Virus record (IMG/VR): IMGVR_UViG_3300021356_000797
Coordinates: 39,841-103,840 of that record
Reading direction: 5' to 3' (one strand)
Length of the DNA stretch: 64,000 bases
Origin: a virus
Position numbers and translations under genes: made by a program. Positions 44,875-53,689 of this stretch are shown here, piece after piece (position 1 is the first letter of the stretch; the number at the start of each line of letters is the position of its first letter). Below the pieces are notes generated by a model. The model worked only from the letters and a program-made list of their open reading frames with translations, was not told the DNA's origin and did no database searches.

Positions 44875-45414
44875 TTAATTTTTAGAGTTAAGTTGTAAAG
44901 TTAGCGTTTCTTTTTTAAGATCTGGTTTATCACAGAGTTCTATTGCTTGTTCTAAAGCTTTCTCACTGACACCCAGTATCTTAGAGTACTCATCATAGTA
45001 TATTTCAGGATATAAGTAGCTCTCTATGTACTCTGTTACAGCATCTCCTTGAGAAAAGAAATCAAGGATTTTCTGTTTAAAGTCTTCTGAGAACCTAGAA
45101 TACCTACCATCTAGAAAGTGTAGGAAGTTTCTTTCCATGCTTGCAAATGAAAATACTATGTAGATATAGTCATCAGTCTCTAACTCATCAAAGTATAGAT
45201 CATGATCTCTAAGCCTCATAATATGTTTTTCAAATGCACTACTATCAAACTTAGCATACTCACACACAAGTGCACAGGTAGCCGGATGAATATAGTTTTT
45301 AATAGATATATAGGTTTCTGAAGGCCTATACCTGATACCTCTTTTAAATCCTAACTGAGGATATAGAAAGAAGTTACTCTTCTGTACATACTTAGGGAAT
45401 ATTTTATCTATCAT
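44875..45414 (-). CDS. Hypothetical protein (179 aa)
   Basis: It is rich in Tyr, Phe and acidic residues, with helices in the C-terminal half (SEDFKQKILDFFSQGD; SEKALEQAIELCDKP). No signal peptide, membrane segment or catalytic motif is seen. The start overlaps the stop of the PD-(D/E)XK nuclease gene by 4 bases, so it belongs to the same operon. I do not recognise a family. Confidence 0.6.
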   Translation of the reverse strand: MIDKIFPKYVQKSNFFLYPQLGFKRGIRYRPSETYISIKNYIHPATCALVCEYAKFDSSAFEKHIMRLRDHDLYFDELETDDYIYIVFSFASMERNFLHFLDGRYSRFSEDFKQKILDFFSQGDAVTEYIESYLYPEIYYDEYSKILGVSEKALEQAIELCDKPDLKKETLTLQLNSKN

Positions 45415-46349
45415 AGCATTATACGATCAGGTTTACAAAAATCATAAGGCACATCATACCTCACATTCTCTATGTGATATGTGGCTTTATTGTAAGCTTC
45501 ATCAAATCTATTTAACCATTCAGCTATAGTATCTTTTGAAACTCCAAAGTTGTAAACCTGTTCATACTTGTCTATGACCCAGAAGCTGTAAGATATTTTA
45601 TCTATAGGTATGTTATAGATTCTGTTTACTAAGGTAATATAAATAGCGGCTTGCAACCAGTAGTTGTAAAATTCTATTGTATCTGGAAAGTCACTGATAG
45701 TTTTACCAGTTGTCTTTACATCAATTACCTCAGCATTACCAAACTCATCTATAACAAGTCTATCTATAATACCTTTTAACCCAAACATTCCTGAGTATTC
45801 TTTGAGTTCCAAAGGGATCTCATTCATTACCTTATATCCATTAGAAGTTGTTAGCTCAAGATGTGCTGCTATACTTGGTTCATCTCTCATAACCTGAGCA
45901 TATGCTTTACATCTTTCTACCATGTCTTCATCTACAAGATCTTTACCTTGTCTATTAAACAGGAATGTAAAATAGTTTTGGTTATCTTCTGTGCAGATTT
46001 TTTCAAGACGCTTTTCATCTTCTTTAAATGATTGATATAAGTTCTGAGATTGTAACTCACTGAGTATCAAGTCATGATGGTCTTCTAAATTAGAAGAACC
46101 ACCATTAACTTGAGCGTGTAGCGAGTGTAAAATCTTCAGTACATTACTTGTTGGAACTTTGCCTGGTGCTACAGTAAAGAGATTATCAAACTCTTCTGGT
46201 TGTAGTATAAAGCAGTGTACCAACTTACCTTCTACAAGATATGATTCAATCTTCTCTTCTCTCTCATTTAGTATGTAATGAGAGTAGAATAGTTTGGGAC
46301 TGAATAGCATCTTGTTTATAGAGCTATAGCTGAGATCTAATTTCATCAT
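45411..46349 (-). CDS. PD-(D/E)XK nuclease (Cas4/RecB/lambda-exonuclease type)
   Basis: 312 residues from the ATG at 46349. A TTG 27 bases upstream is in frame, but it deepens the overlap with the previous gene. Motifs are EGKLVHCFI (the GxxH helix, near residue 40), GIIDRLV (motif II Asp), VIDVKTT (motif III D-x-K) and YWLQAAIY (the QxxxY helix). This is the RecB-nuclease layout used for DNA end resection. With the Sak4-like ATPase and probable ssDNA-binding protein in the same block, it would form a single-strand annealing recombination system. The assignment to DNA rather than RNA is from family. Confidence 0.82.
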   Translation of the reverse strand: MMKLDLSYSSINKMLFSPKLFYSHYILNEREEKIESYLVEGKLVHCFILQPEEFDNLFTVAPGKVPTSNVLKILHSLHAQVNGGSSNLEDHHDLILSELQSQNLYQSFKEDEKRLEKICTEDNQNYFTFLFNRQGKDLVDEDMVERCKAYAQVMRDEPSIAAHLELTTSNGYKVMNEIPLELKEYSGMFGLKGIIDRLVIDEFGNAEVIDVKTTGKTISDFPDTIEFYNYWLQAAIYITLVNRIYNIPIDKISYSFWVIDKYEQVYNFGVSKDTIAEWLNRFDEAYNKATYHIENVRYDVPYDFCKPDRIML

Positions 46350-47415
46350 ATTCTTTTGGTAAGTTAATGGAGTCAATTGTAAAACTAAAGAACTGGTTGC
46401 TTACATAGTAAGTATTATTCAAGTCTTTAGCTTTATCTTCTAAGAATTCTTTAAGACCTACAGACGTAAGCTTACCACTTTCAAACAACTTTTTAATCAA
46501 CGTTGCATGAGAAGATGTGCTATGTCTGTAGTCCTTATAAAGAGCCTTGATAGCTTTAAATGATGCTCCATTATAAGCCTTGGAATATCTTAGCCAGTCT
46601 ATATGCTTGAATAACAAGAACATAAGCAGATCTTCATTATCACTCCAGCTGAAGTTTGATAACAGAGTTGCACCCATTTCTTTATCTGGATCACTAGTAG
46701 ATGTAAGCATCTGTTGGATACGGGTAAAGTCTTCATAGGTTGCTTTGTTATCATCATTAACTAGACTAATAAAAGCATCTTCAGTAAATACTTTGTTACG
46801 GGTTTTCCATAGAGACTGCAGCTCAGTATTATTTTCTTCAGTGATATAAGAAAGAATATTCTTATCTGGTGAATCTAAAAACTGTCTGTACTGATGCTCT
46901 ACAGGGTTGCTTGTATCTAAGAAATAATCTAGATTACTTCCATGGTTTAAAGCAATAACTGTATCCTTTTCATCACTGAATGTTTCAATTGCATTTCTCC
47001 AATCTATGATAGTTGCTTTTGCTGGCCTCCACATAAAAGATAAATTTTTTGCAAGTATGTCCCAGTTGTTAAGTACATAGTCATAGATTTCAAGAAGCTT
47101 AGCTCTATCATATTTAGATACTCTAGGATAATGATCAAATACAAATAGATTTTCTATGTGTTTAGTACTTAAGACAAGCTTGTCAGCTGAATCTTTCTTT
47201 CTGGTTTGAGTAATACTAAACCGGTCCTTAGCTTTATTTATTTGATCTCTGGTTACCAAAGACTTAGGATATACATATACGCTATCTAAATAGTTGAGTT
47301 TTGTTTTAGCTTTATCCATACCTGAGTATAGATTTTCTAAAACTTCTTCTCTTCTTTTATTGCTACCGTATATGTATTCTCCTGCATCTAAGTACACCAT
47401 TCTAATTTTTTGCAT
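46324..47415 (-). CDS. Unknown protein linked to MoxR/VWA cluster (363 aa)
   Basis: Mostly helical, Asp/Asn/Lys-rich, with no recognised motif. ATGs at 47415 and 47400 are both possible; the first overlaps the upstream stop by 14 bases. The 3' end runs 26 bases into the nuclease gene. It sits immediately downstream of the BRCT-like protein and the MoxR-type ATPase, with continuous overlaps, so it is probably part of that functional set, perhaps a client or adaptor. This is inference. Confidence 0.55.
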   Translation of the reverse strand: MQKIRMVYLDAGEYIYGSNKRREEVLENLYSGMDKAKTKLNYLDSVYVYPKSLVTRDQINKAKDRFSITQTRKKDSADKLVLSTKHIENLFVFDHYPRVSKYDRAKLLEIYDYVLNNWDILAKNLSFMWRPAKATIIDWRNAIETFSDEKDTVIALNHGSNLDYFLDTSNPVEHQYRQFLDSPDKNILSYITEENNTELQSLWKTRNKVFTEDAFISLVNDDNKATYEDFTRIQQMLTSTSDPDKEMGATLLSNFSWSDNEDLLMFLLFKHIDWLRYSKAYNGASFKAIKALYKDYRHSTSSHATLIKKLFESGKLTSVGLKEFLEDKAKDLNNTYYVSNQFFSFTIDSINLPKEYDEIRSQL

Positions 47416-48412
47416 AGTGGTGTTCTTTTAAAAGTTGTTTGTACTTATCTTTCATTTCAAACTTAACAGACCAGACGCCTGGATTCTGCGATACATAAAC
47501 TCTTCTTTGCAAATCTTTATAGATGTAAGCAAAGATCTCTGGAGTAAGAGCATTCTTCTTTTCACAGTACTGAAAGAACTCAGTCTCATTAAGATGACCG
47601 TATACTTCATACACATCTGTAATGAATTCTCTTACAGCTTTCATTCTTCTGTTCAAGTACCAGACTCTACCTCCAGAATATAGTTCTCTACAAAACTTCC
47701 AAGTAAGTAACTCTGAAGCTTTGTAATCAAATGTTCCAAGCATGTGATTAGCAAGCTTAGTATCTTCATCATTACTTGAGCTAATCATTCTACATACAGA
47801 CTTAATATTTTCTTCAGTTAATTCTGTAATAGAGCCTGTTGCTATACCCAAGTCATAAGGAGTAACCAGCTTGTTAGGATAAGCCGTAGCTGCTGCTATT
47901 GCAACTAATACGTTATCATCAAATACAATTTTAGAACCATAGTTCCACCAAGAACTTTCACTGACATGATCTTCTTTCATTAAAAGTTCATGTGTCTCAT
48001 TCCAATTACTATTCGGAGAGTCTGAAGTTACAAGAACATCACAGTTAGCATCTTTAATTATAATAGCATTTTCAAAGTATACTGTAGAATCGTATACACT
48101 ATTGTCTACTACAATATGATCAGCTTTATCTGCATCTTTAGTAATCTTACCACCTGCCATTTGAATATAGGCTTTGATATTAGAGTAAGGCGTCTTAGTA
48201 TTACCAATAATAAAATATCTGTCTTTTGCTTTGTAAGTAAAAGTTTTAGACGGGACATTTACTTTGCTTTTAATAATTTCTGCAACACCATATCTAGTTC
48301 TTTTTAGTGATATTTCAGGAGCATAATAGCTTCCATTAGTAGTAAAATGTTTGAAAACTTTGGGGTCAGCTATTGCCAACCCCTCAGTTACTAAATCTTG
48401 AAACGTTTTCAT
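47402..48412 (-). CDS. Protein with BRCT-like segment (336 aa)
   Basis: Residues about 64-104 read DRYFIIGNTKTPYSNIKAYI, then QMAGGKIT and DKADHIVVD. This follows the BRCT layout of strand, helix, GGK-[VI]-T and a T/D-H-[LI]-V-V strand, as in DNA ligases and repair proteins. A second alpha/beta part follows (residues 110-185), then helices with conserved-looking Trp and Arg (ELYSGGRVWYLNRRMKAVRE). The start overlaps the MoxR stop by one base. BRCT domains bind DNA ends or phosphopeptides; a scaffold role is possible. The call rests on about 40 residues. Confidence 0.5.
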   Translation of the reverse strand: MKTFQDLVTEGLAIADPKVFKHFTTNGSYYAPEISLKRTRYGVAEIIKSKVNVPSKTFTYKAKDRYFIIGNTKTPYSNIKAYIQMAGGKITKDADKADHIVVDNSVYDSTVYFENAIIIKDANCDVLVTSDSPNSNWNETHELLMKEDHVSESSWWNYGSKIVFDDNVLVAIAAATAYPNKLVTPYDLGIATGSITELTEENIKSVCRMISSSNDEDTKLANHMLGTFDYKASELLTWKFCRELYSGGRVWYLNRRMKAVREFITDVYEVYGHLNETEFFQYCEKKNALTPEIFAYIYKDLQRRVYVSQNPGVWSVKFEMKDKYKQLLKEHHYAKN

Positions 48413-49668
48413 TATTCAGTTATCATTTTAGAAATTTCTGGATTCATCACAAGCTTCTGGAACTTAGCACGGTTACCGTTGATAATAGTACGTGCAATCA
48501 TGTACTTGTTATCCATAGTAAAGTACTCAGAAGTCAAAAGCATAGTCAATCTATCAATCAAGTTCTTGTCTACAGTGTTAGACTTAGAGTATAACAATGC
48601 ATAGTTTGCAAGACGCGTTGATAGAATAGATGTAATTGCTGCAGATAGTTCACCATCACTGTCTTTAACAGAGCTAGATAGTTTAGACTTCATAGTCTTT
48701 TCTTCAGCGGTTAGCATCTCTTTTGGGTGGATGAGTTTATCCAGGTTATTATGTATAAACGTAGTGAATGTAGTAGAGAATGCCTCTCCTACAGAACCTT
48801 CACCAATCATCTGTACCATAGGTAGATTCTTAGCAAAGTCATCAAAGCTTGAGATAGCATTGAAGAATGTAGTAATAGATCTTGCATTACATTCTGGTGT
48901 TACCATTTCTGGATAACGCAGCATGAAGTTAATACAACGGGAATCTACTCCTGCTTCTTCTGCCCACTCAGCCCATGTATCTACATTAAACTCTAGATTA
49001 GCAGAAATGAAACGTGTCTTCTGTGCTGCATCAATAGAGTTAACCATGTAGTTACCATCATCTGGGTTAGCTGTTAGAACAATGTGCCAGTCTTGTGGTA
49101 GTGACCAAGAGATATAAGTCTGACGGTCAACCAATTCCATAACTGCCTGAATAAATCTAGGATCTGCACGGTTCCAGTCATCTAGCAAAAGTATACCACC
49201 TTTAGTCTTACCTGCAATCCATTCTGGTGGTAAGTAAGCAGTACGCTTTTTCTTAGTCATTTGCCAACCGTTGTTAAGGAAAATCTTAACTGCTTCAGCA
49301 TCTACCCATTGTCCTACTTTTTTAGAAGAACCGGTAGAAGCACTACTGATGGCATCTGCAGCATTAACTGAAGAGAAATTAAGTGTCTCACCTTGCTTTA
49401 CTGCAACTTCTTTGATCATGTAGTACTCCTTAGTAGAGAAACCTACAAGGTCACCTAGCTCCTCAATCTGTGCAAGATTAAGTTTTACTAGATCTAAGTT
49501 GTGCTGTTCTGCAATTTGATAGATACTGGTGGTTTTACCAATACCTGATTCACCAATAACTTCAACAGCTACAGGATTCTTGCCCTCAGCCTGCAGTTGT
49601 CTGTTAGAGGTAATAATGTGGTCCATGAAGGACTTTAGTTCATTTGTGTTTAGAGTTACTTGTGCCAT
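48412..49668 (-). CDS. MoxR-type AAA+ ATPase
   Basis: 418 residues. Walker A is GESGIGKT (39-46), Walker B ILLLDDWNRAD (159-169), and sensor 1 LTANPDDGNY is followed by a VNSIDAAQKTRF arginine-finger region. This order is that of the MoxR/CbbQ clade, which works with VWA proteins to load metals or remodel protein complexes. The VWA-metallopeptidase gene lies directly upstream with an 8-base gap, the classical pairing. In phages such pairs are uncommon. The target is unknown. Confidence 0.85.
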   Translation of the reverse strand: MAQVTLNTNELKSFMDHIITSNRQLQAEGKNPVAVEVIGESGIGKTTSIYQIAEQHNLDLVKLNLAQIEELGDLVGFSTKEYYMIKEVAVKQGETLNFSSVNAADAISSASTGSSKKVGQWVDAEAVKIFLNNGWQMTKKKRTAYLPPEWIAGKTKGGILLLDDWNRADPRFIQAVMELVDRQTYISWSLPQDWHIVLTANPDDGNYMVNSIDAAQKTRFISANLEFNVDTWAEWAEEAGVDSRCINFMLRYPEMVTPECNARSITTFFNAISSFDDFAKNLPMVQMIGEGSVGEAFSTTFTTFIHNNLDKLIHPKEMLTAEEKTMKSKLSSSVKDSDGELSAAITSILSTRLANYALLYSKSNTVDKNLIDRLTMLLTSEYFTMDNKYMIARTIINGNRAKFQKLVMNPEISKMITE

Positions 49669-49676
49669 GTTTTCTT

Positions 49677-50831
49677 TTAATTTAATTTGATTTTATAACC
49701 TGGTAAGAGGTCATTAATTGTTGATACTGATGAGTGACACCACAGAGTTCTTTTAGGACAGTTCTTTGGGGGTCCTGCTTCACCATCTGTTAGATAAATG
49801 AGTGTTGTATATTTTCTTCTGTTCTCATTATAATAATCAATCACAGGTTGGAAGGATGTACCTCCTCTCCCATGTACTTTAAAATCCTTTTTAGGATCAA
49901 AGGGTTCAACACTTTGGATTCTTGTATCACACTGGATGATATCTACATAACTACCAGTCTTATTGATATGATGAATTTCATTAAGGAACTCCTTAACTTC
50001 AGCATCACTTACAGATCCTGATGTGTCAATAGCAACTAACACACTATTTCTGTATTTAATTTTAAGACCTGGGTTATCAGGATATCTTTTGTTAGGCTTG
50101 CGTCTAAGAATTCTTGTATAAGATTTAATAGATGCTCCAACAAATCTTCTGAGATAACCTTTCCAATCAAACTTTGCAGGCTCAACATATCTTAGTCTTT
50201 CAATAAGACCAGATAGCTCTCCCGGTATTTTACCAGAAGATTTTTCCATTTCCTCTGCAATAGATACTAGCTGATGTTCTACTTGTTTTTCAATAAGTTT
50301 CTTTTCAGCTTCACTGAGATTCTCAAATTCTCCCCACTGGTGATCAGTACCACCACCATTATCAAGCATATCTTGTAATGATTGGGATCCATCTTCTCCT
50401 TTTTCTTTCTCCTCCTGTAGCAAATTATAGTACACTTTAGTACCAGCTTTTGCAGGAAGTTTTAGATCAGGAAAAGAGGCCATGGTTATACCACCTTCTG
50501 GTAACCATGCGGGTGCAATGTGTTGATTAATTTCAAGATCTGCAGCTATATTAAATAGTTGTTTGTCTTGATAAGAATCACGCATTGTAAGGTGTCCAAA
50601 AGCAATATGAAGTAGCTCATGTTTAATCAAACCTTTTCTATGTAAGTCACTAAGACTCTCAAAGAAATCTGGATTAACCATTAGCTTAACTCCAATACCA
50701 TCTTTAGCAACACCTGCTGTAGGTAAGTCACTGCTGAAGGATCTGTTCAGACTTGACATAAAATGCCCATAGTAGGGCTCATCAAATAACAAATCCTTAC
50801 TTACGCGTGACAGCATTTTCATGTCTGCCAT
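49677..50831 (-). CDS. VWA protein with DUF2201-type metallopeptidase-like domain
   Basis: 384 residues. The N-terminal half has HELLHIAFGH (71-80) and NIAADLEIN (94-102), matching the putative metallopeptidase domain of DUF2201 proteins. The C-terminal half is a VWA domain with a complete MIDAS: AIDTSGSVS (Asp269, Ser271, Ser273), GGTSF (Thr325) and LTDGE (Asp349). A Glu/Gln-rich linker lies between them. This is the partner expected for the MoxR ATPase encoded next. It could be a metal-dependent remodelling or proteolytic machine used in replication or against a host factor. Confidence 0.85.
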   Translation of the reverse strand: MADMKMLSRVSKDLLFDEPYYGHFMSSLNRSFSSDLPTAGVAKDGIGVKLMVNPDFFESLSDLHRKGLIKHELLHIAFGHLTMRDSYQDKQLFNIAADLEINQHIAPAWLPEGGITMASFPDLKLPAKAGTKVYYNLLQEEKEKGEDGSQSLQDMLDNGGGTDHQWGEFENLSEAEKKLIEKQVEHQLVSIAEEMEKSSGKIPGELSGLIERLRYVEPAKFDWKGYLRRFVGASIKSYTRILRRKPNKRYPDNPGLKIKYRNSVLVAIDTSGSVSDAEVKEFLNEIHHINKTGSYVDIIQCDTRIQSVEPFDPKKDFKVHGRGGTSFQPVIDYYNENRRKYTTLIYLTDGEAGPPKNCPKRTLWCHSSVSTINDLLPGYKIKLN

Positions 50832-50849
50832 AGTATGTAATTAAAGTAA

Positions 50850-51218
50850 TTAGTCTAGTATACGAATGTATACGCCTGGGTTTTCCTTATCATAACTGTA
50901 GGGTTTGAAATAAGGAATCATAATGGTACAGTTATCATCTTCTAGCCAACCATGATGTACCATTTCATCTTGGATTGTTTGTGCTGGATTGATATAATCA
51001 AATTTATGTCTGCTGCCCCGGATAAACTCCATCTCTATTTTTAGAGGTAGTTCTTTATCCTTTATAGCATCTACAAAGTCATTTTTATATTTCTTCCACA
51101 AAGGTTTAGTAAGAGCCTTCCATTTCTGTACCGTTTTACTTACAACAAAGTACTTGCCTGTCCATTGACGGCTGTTCTTTGAAGAAGGTACATTATATGG
51201 AATGAAGAACTCTTTCAT
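50850..51218 (-). CDS. RusA-like Holliday junction resolvase
   Basis: 122 residues, the usual RusA size. The pattern HKFDYINPAQTIQDEMVHHG followed by WLEDDNC carries the metal-binding Asp74, Asp84 and Asp94/95 of RusA enzymes (D-x-x-N-x-x-[KQ]-x-x-x-D-x-[LM] and a later DD). It would resolve four-way junctions formed during replication and recombination. The start overlaps the primase stop by one base. Confidence 0.85.
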   Translation of the reverse strand: MKEFFIPYNVPSSKNSRQWTGKYFVVSKTVQKWKALTKPLWKKYKNDFVDAIKDKELPLKIEMEFIRGSRHKFDYINPAQTIQDEMVHHGWLEDDNCTIMIPYFKPYSYDKENPGVYIRILD

Positions 51219-52210
51219 TATGTCAAAGATAAGGCTTTCCTCAGAATGGGTGTAAGCTTATTTCTAACTTCTTCTAAACCATTGATAGCAACACTATCAG
51301 ATATGTCTTTAAACATAGGTAGAAACGCTGCAGGAATGCCATACTCATCAGTATACTTCTGTGCAGAATTTTTACCAGCATTATCATTATCAAATAAAGT
51401 AACTACACCTTGGTATCTACTTAAGAATGTTTCTATGTACATAGGCTTAATCATAGTGTTCTCACTATCTGGTGCAACAACTTCTATGTTATTGTACTTA
51501 AGCTCTGTTATACACATGGCATCCTTTAGAGATGAGCATATTACTAAATAAGGTTTCTGATATGTCAATTGATCAAGACCTTGTAAGTGATCAGCAAGCT
51601 TCATGAACTTGTACTTTTTATTTAAAGGTTGGTAAATCTTATAGAGCTTACCATCTTTATTAAAGTACCCGTACATGTTTGAGTTACTGATTGTAGAATA
51701 ACGTTTATTATCCCCCATCTTTGTGACAATAGTGACAGAATTTAGGGGTCTAACATTAAACTTGTTCAGAGTATAGCTGCTAATATGATATAAGTCTGAC
51801 CAGTATTCTTCATCAAGTTTATTCCAGGGCCTGGTTTCATACTTATCAATGTCTACAGAAGAACTCTCCGTGTATTCTTTATTAATCCCTGCGCTACCAT
51901 TCTTGGTAACATAGGTATTATAATCACGCATTATAATTCTTACTGCTTCACTAACAGATATACCTCTTTCTTTTGCTAATAGATCTATACCACTACCTTG
52001 GTTATTAGTTGAGAAACATTTAAATCTGTAATCATTTATGTCTTCCTTGTAATAGAAATACATAGACGGAGTTCTTTCCGTAGGATTAAAGAAGGATGTA
52101 ACGCAAACTCTTTGACCATTTAAAGGTTCTGGTAAGTTCCAATAGTACTGAAAGATCCAGGCTGAAGGAATCTTTTTGATGTCATCTACTATGTTCTTGG
52201 TACTTATCAT
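51218..52210 (-). CDS. DnaG-type primase with divergent active site
   Basis: 330 residues. The N-terminal part keeps the layout of a CHC2 zinc-binding domain (FFNPTERTPSMYFY, then CFSTNNQGSGIDLLAKE), but the Cys/His ligands are missing. The TOPRIM domain has ICSSLKDAM (224-232) where the catalytic Glu of EGxxD is replaced by Ser, and FDNDNAG (273-279) with the DxD pair. The length fits a compact phage primase without the helicase-binding domain. It would synthesise primers with the DnaB-like helicase encoded upstream. Missing residues could mean a variant mechanism or a non-catalytic subunit. Confidence 0.8.
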   Translation of the reverse strand: MISTKNIVDDIKKIPSAWIFQYYWNLPEPLNGQRVCVTSFFNPTERTPSMYFYYKEDINDYRFKCFSTNNQGSGIDLLAKERGISVSEAVRIIMRDYNTYVTKNGSAGINKEYTESSSVDIDKYETRPWNKLDEEYWSDLYHISSYTLNKFNVRPLNSVTIVTKMGDNKRYSTISNSNMYGYFNKDGKLYKIYQPLNKKYKFMKLADHLQGLDQLTYQKPYLVICSSLKDAMCITELKYNNIEVVAPDSENTMIKPMYIETFLSRYQGVVTLFDNDNAGKNSAQKYTDEYGIPAAFLPMFKDISDSVAINGLEEVRNKLTPILRKALSLT

Positions 52211-52243
52211 CTTGCATGAGTAAACTTATAAAAAATTATTACA

Positions 52244-52273
52244 TAAAAAAAGGGGACCACTTGGATCCCCTTT
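52244..52273 (-). terminator. Rho-independent terminator between ssDNA-binding and primase genes
   Basis: On the minus strand AAAGGGGA pairs with TCCCCTTT, with an inner CC/GG pair, and is followed by TTTTT. It lies after the 233-aa gene and before the primase, so it would reduce expression of everything downstream. Confidence 0.88.
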
Positions 52274-52289
52274 AATTACATAACTCTAA

Positions 52290-52991
52290 TTACAAATTAA
52301 ACCCACTGTCAGCAGATTTATCACCACCAAAGTTAGAAACACTTTGAGATTCTTGTGCTTTCTCTGCAGCAAGATCTTTAGCTTTCTGAGTTACATAGAT
52401 GTCTTTACTTTCATCATATGCAAACAACTCATCTGGGTTAGTACTGAATGACTTACCCTTTCTACCTTTAGGTGAAGCTAGGTCTAGATAATAGTTATAG
52501 TATCCATTCTTAGCAGACTTCTTGCCACCAACAACCATATGAATGTATTCATCATTACAAATAATTGGTTTAGCAGAGGCAACAAATTGTTCAATTGTCT
52601 CAGCTTCAATAAGATCAATCTCATTCTCTACACCTTTTGCTTTAGCCAAAGCTTTAAGCACGCGCAAGATAGATGTATCTCTATGAATAACTGTACCATC
52701 TGGTAATGTACGAGTAGAGAAACCATAAGGGTTCAAAGAAACAATACCAATTTGACCTTGTGCCAATGGGCTGTTAGGGTCATCATTGTAAAGTCTCCAT
52801 GCTTGTAGTCCTTCAATAGGTTCTGTTTCTACACGGATATTAACTGATAGTTTATCAGGAGCATTTTGATCATGGTATCCTGGTGTTTCAGAATACAAAT
52901 CATAAATTTTCACTTTGTGTACACCAGGTCTAACTAGTGGTCCTACATTGCTACTTCCTTCTCCTACTGTAATGTCTTTTGTACTTAACAT
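52290..52991 (-). CDS. Probable ssDNA-binding protein
   Basis: 233 residues. It has a beta-rich core (GVHKVKIYDLYSE; LSVNIRVETEP), a helical part and a basic patch (PKGRKGKSFS), and ends in a flexible tail FGGDKSADSGFNL with a terminal hydrophobic residue, in the style of ssDNA-binding protein tails. It lies directly downstream of the Sak4-like ATPase; Sak4-type annealing ATPases are commonly encoded beside ssDNA-binding proteins. The leader AATTAAAACCAGA is shared with the DnaA-like gene. A terminator follows. The family is not recognised by sequence. Confidence 0.45.
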   Translation of the reverse strand: MLSTKDITVGEGSSNVGPLVRPGVHKVKIYDLYSETPGYHDQNAPDKLSVNIRVETEPIEGLQAWRLYNDDPNSPLAQGQIGIVSLNPYGFSTRTLPDGTVIHRDTSILRVLKALAKAKGVENEIDLIEAETIEQFVASAKPIICNDEYIHMVVGGKKSAKNGYYNYYLDLASPKGRKGKSFSTNPDELFAYDESKDIYVTQKAKDLAAEKAQESQSVSNFGGDKSADSGFNL

Positions 52992-53008
52992 TTTCTTTCT
53001 GGTTTTAA

Positions 53009-53689
53009 TTATTCTTCTTCATTTTCGTATCTGATGATACATTCTTTAACATAGGCTAGATCATTTGGGATCTCATCATCAAACATACCTTCTGGGGATT
53101 TACATGTATTCTCACCGTTGTTCTTGGTTTCAAATATATGCTCTACACCTTCTTTAGTACGTTTAACTTTAGAGAATAAGACCATTGAGAACAAACCTTC
53201 TAGTGTTAGGGCGTTGTCAATCATCTTACCAATAGTCTTAGCTTTAATTTTTCTACGGCCATCCATGTCTACAGATTCCTCAGCATGAGATAGGAATACT
53301 ACAAAGATATCATCTGGTAGCTCCGTTACTGTAAACTTAATAATATCATAGATTTGCTTAGCAAGCTTTACAAACTTGTCATAACCTTTTACATCAGCGT
53401 TATTCATATACTCAAATGCCATGAGATATTGAAAGTCATCAATGATGATGTTCTTGATGTTAGGTTTTGCTTCAAGTAATTGTGTAATACTTCTTGCTAA
53501 ACCAAGAGGAGTGTTCTGCTTACTCATGTTCATACTCTCACCTTCATACTGGTATTTCTTTTTCCAGCCTCTAAAAGGTAAGGGCTTGTTTGCAACATTG
53601 TAAATAAATGTTTCCTCTGCAGGTAGAGTTCTGATTGCAGTAGACTTACCACTACCAGACTCACCAATTACTAAAACTGCTTGTGCCAT
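53009..53689 (-). CDS. Sak4-like RecA-fold ATPase (AAA_24 type)
   Basis: 226 residues. Walker A is GESGSGKST (9-17), followed by PLPFRGWKKKYQ, an element typical of phage Sak4 proteins. Walker B is NIIIDDFQYL and a later FLSHAEES corresponds to motif 3. These RecA-core ATPases assist single-strand annealing recombination. The gene overlaps the upstream one (TAATG) and precedes the probable ssDNA-binding protein, which supports the role. Confidence 0.82.
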   Translation of the reverse strand: MAQAVLVIGESGSGKSTAIRTLPAEETFIYNVANKPLPFRGWKKKYQYEGESMNMSKQNTPLGLARSITQLLEAKPNIKNIIIDDFQYLMAFEYMNNADVKGYDKFVKLAKQIYDIIKFTVTELPDDIFVVFLSHAEESVDMDGRRKIKAKTIGKMIDNALTLEGLFSMVLFSKVKRTKEGVEHIFETKNNGENTCKSPEGMFDDEIPNDLAYVKECIIRYENEEE

